Below, one piece after another: positions 5,259-5,458 of a stretch of DNA of 5,458 nucleotides. Source of the stretch: Oscillospiraceae bacterium (GTDB lineage Bacteria; Bacillota; Clostridia; Oscillospirales; Acutalibacteraceae). The notes beneath the pieces were generated by a model. It was given only the letters and a program-made list of their open reading frames with translations, made no database searches and was not told the origin of the DNA. Positions within the stretch are counted from its first letter, which is position 1; the number at the start of each line of letters is the position of its first letter. The DNA lies in contig CACZON010000324.1 in the NCBI GenBank assembly GCA_902782805.1, forward strand, positions 1 to 5,458. The letters run 5' to 3'. The position numbers and the translations under genes were made by a program.

Positions 5259-5458
5259 TTAGTTCTCTGCGCTGTAGACGCTGACCTTTTTGCGGTCGCG
5301 GCCAAGGCGTTCGAATTTGACCTTGCCGTCGATCAGGGCGAAGAGGGAATCGTCGCTTCCGCGGCCGACGTTCTCGCCGGGATGAATATGCGTTCCGCGC
5401 TGCTTGACGATGATGTTGCCTGCAAGCACGAACTGTCCGTCCGAACGTTTTACGCCCA
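5259..5458 (-). CDS. rpmA: 50S ribosomal protein L27, C-terminal part (5' end off window)
   Basis: The visible 65 residues read GVKRSDGQFVLAGNIIVKQR and continue through GTHIHPGENVGRGSDDSLFALIDG to a TAA stop at 5259. This is the highly conserved L27 core and C-terminus. L27 lies near the peptidyl-transferase centre of the 50S subunit. The N-terminal 20-30 residues are outside the window, so whether it carries the cleaved N-terminal extension typical of Firmicutes L27 cannot be seen. It is the upstream neighbour of obgE, the widespread rplU-rpmA-obg order. Confidence 0.97.
   Translation of the reverse strand, partial: GVKRSDGQFVLAGNIIVKQRGTHIHPGENVGRGSDDSLFALIDGKVKFERLGRDRKKVSVYSAEN

Overview
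The window looks like a chromosomal segment of a spore-forming Clostridia member, possibly Oscillospiraceae-like. The grounds are the rpmA-obgE order followed by a Mini-RNase III gene, strong AGGAGG-type ribosome binding sites, a Clostridia-style TetM-like GTPase, and a candidate forespore (sigma G type) promoter. The lineage is inference from gene content and style, not from an alignment. All recognisable genes except one small ORF lie on the minus strand, so they read from right to left.

Right part (3307-5458): the 3' end of rpmA (ribosomal protein L27, cut by the window edge) ends at a strong hairpin terminator. After a leader region of about 230 nt with no gene comes obgE, a complete Obg GTPase for 50S ribosome maturation. 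Three bases after its stop codon begins mrnC, Mini-RNase III, which matures 23S rRNA ends. The stretch is therefore a ribosome-assembly block, with obgE and mrnC probably co-transcribed and translationally coupled.

Middle part (1666-3306): a self-contained plus-strand unit sits here, made of a sigma G-like promoter, an AGGAGG site, a 54-codon TTG-start ORF for an extremely charged Asn-rich peptide, and a terminator. The terminator hairpin has T-tracts on both sides and so probably also ends the obgE-mrnC transcript. Divergent to this unit lie a four-helix phage-type holin (Phage_holin_4_1-like) and a DUF6291-like, phage replisome-organizer-type protein with an octapeptide repeat and an Asn/Glu tract. 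These two genes may be a prophage remnant or domesticated phage genes.

Left part (1-1665): the 5' two-fifths or so of a TetM-like/EF-G-like ribosomal GTPase runs off the left edge. Its 405-nt leader, counted from a good extended -10 promoter, has two unexplained features. One is an array of twelve TCGCG cores spaced almost only 16 or 39-40 bp apart. The other is a 52-nt element that recurs, 40/52 identical and in the same orientation, just after the rpmA terminator upstream of obgE. The strongest candidates for something undescribed are this array, the paired 52-nt element, and the putative forespore micro-gene.
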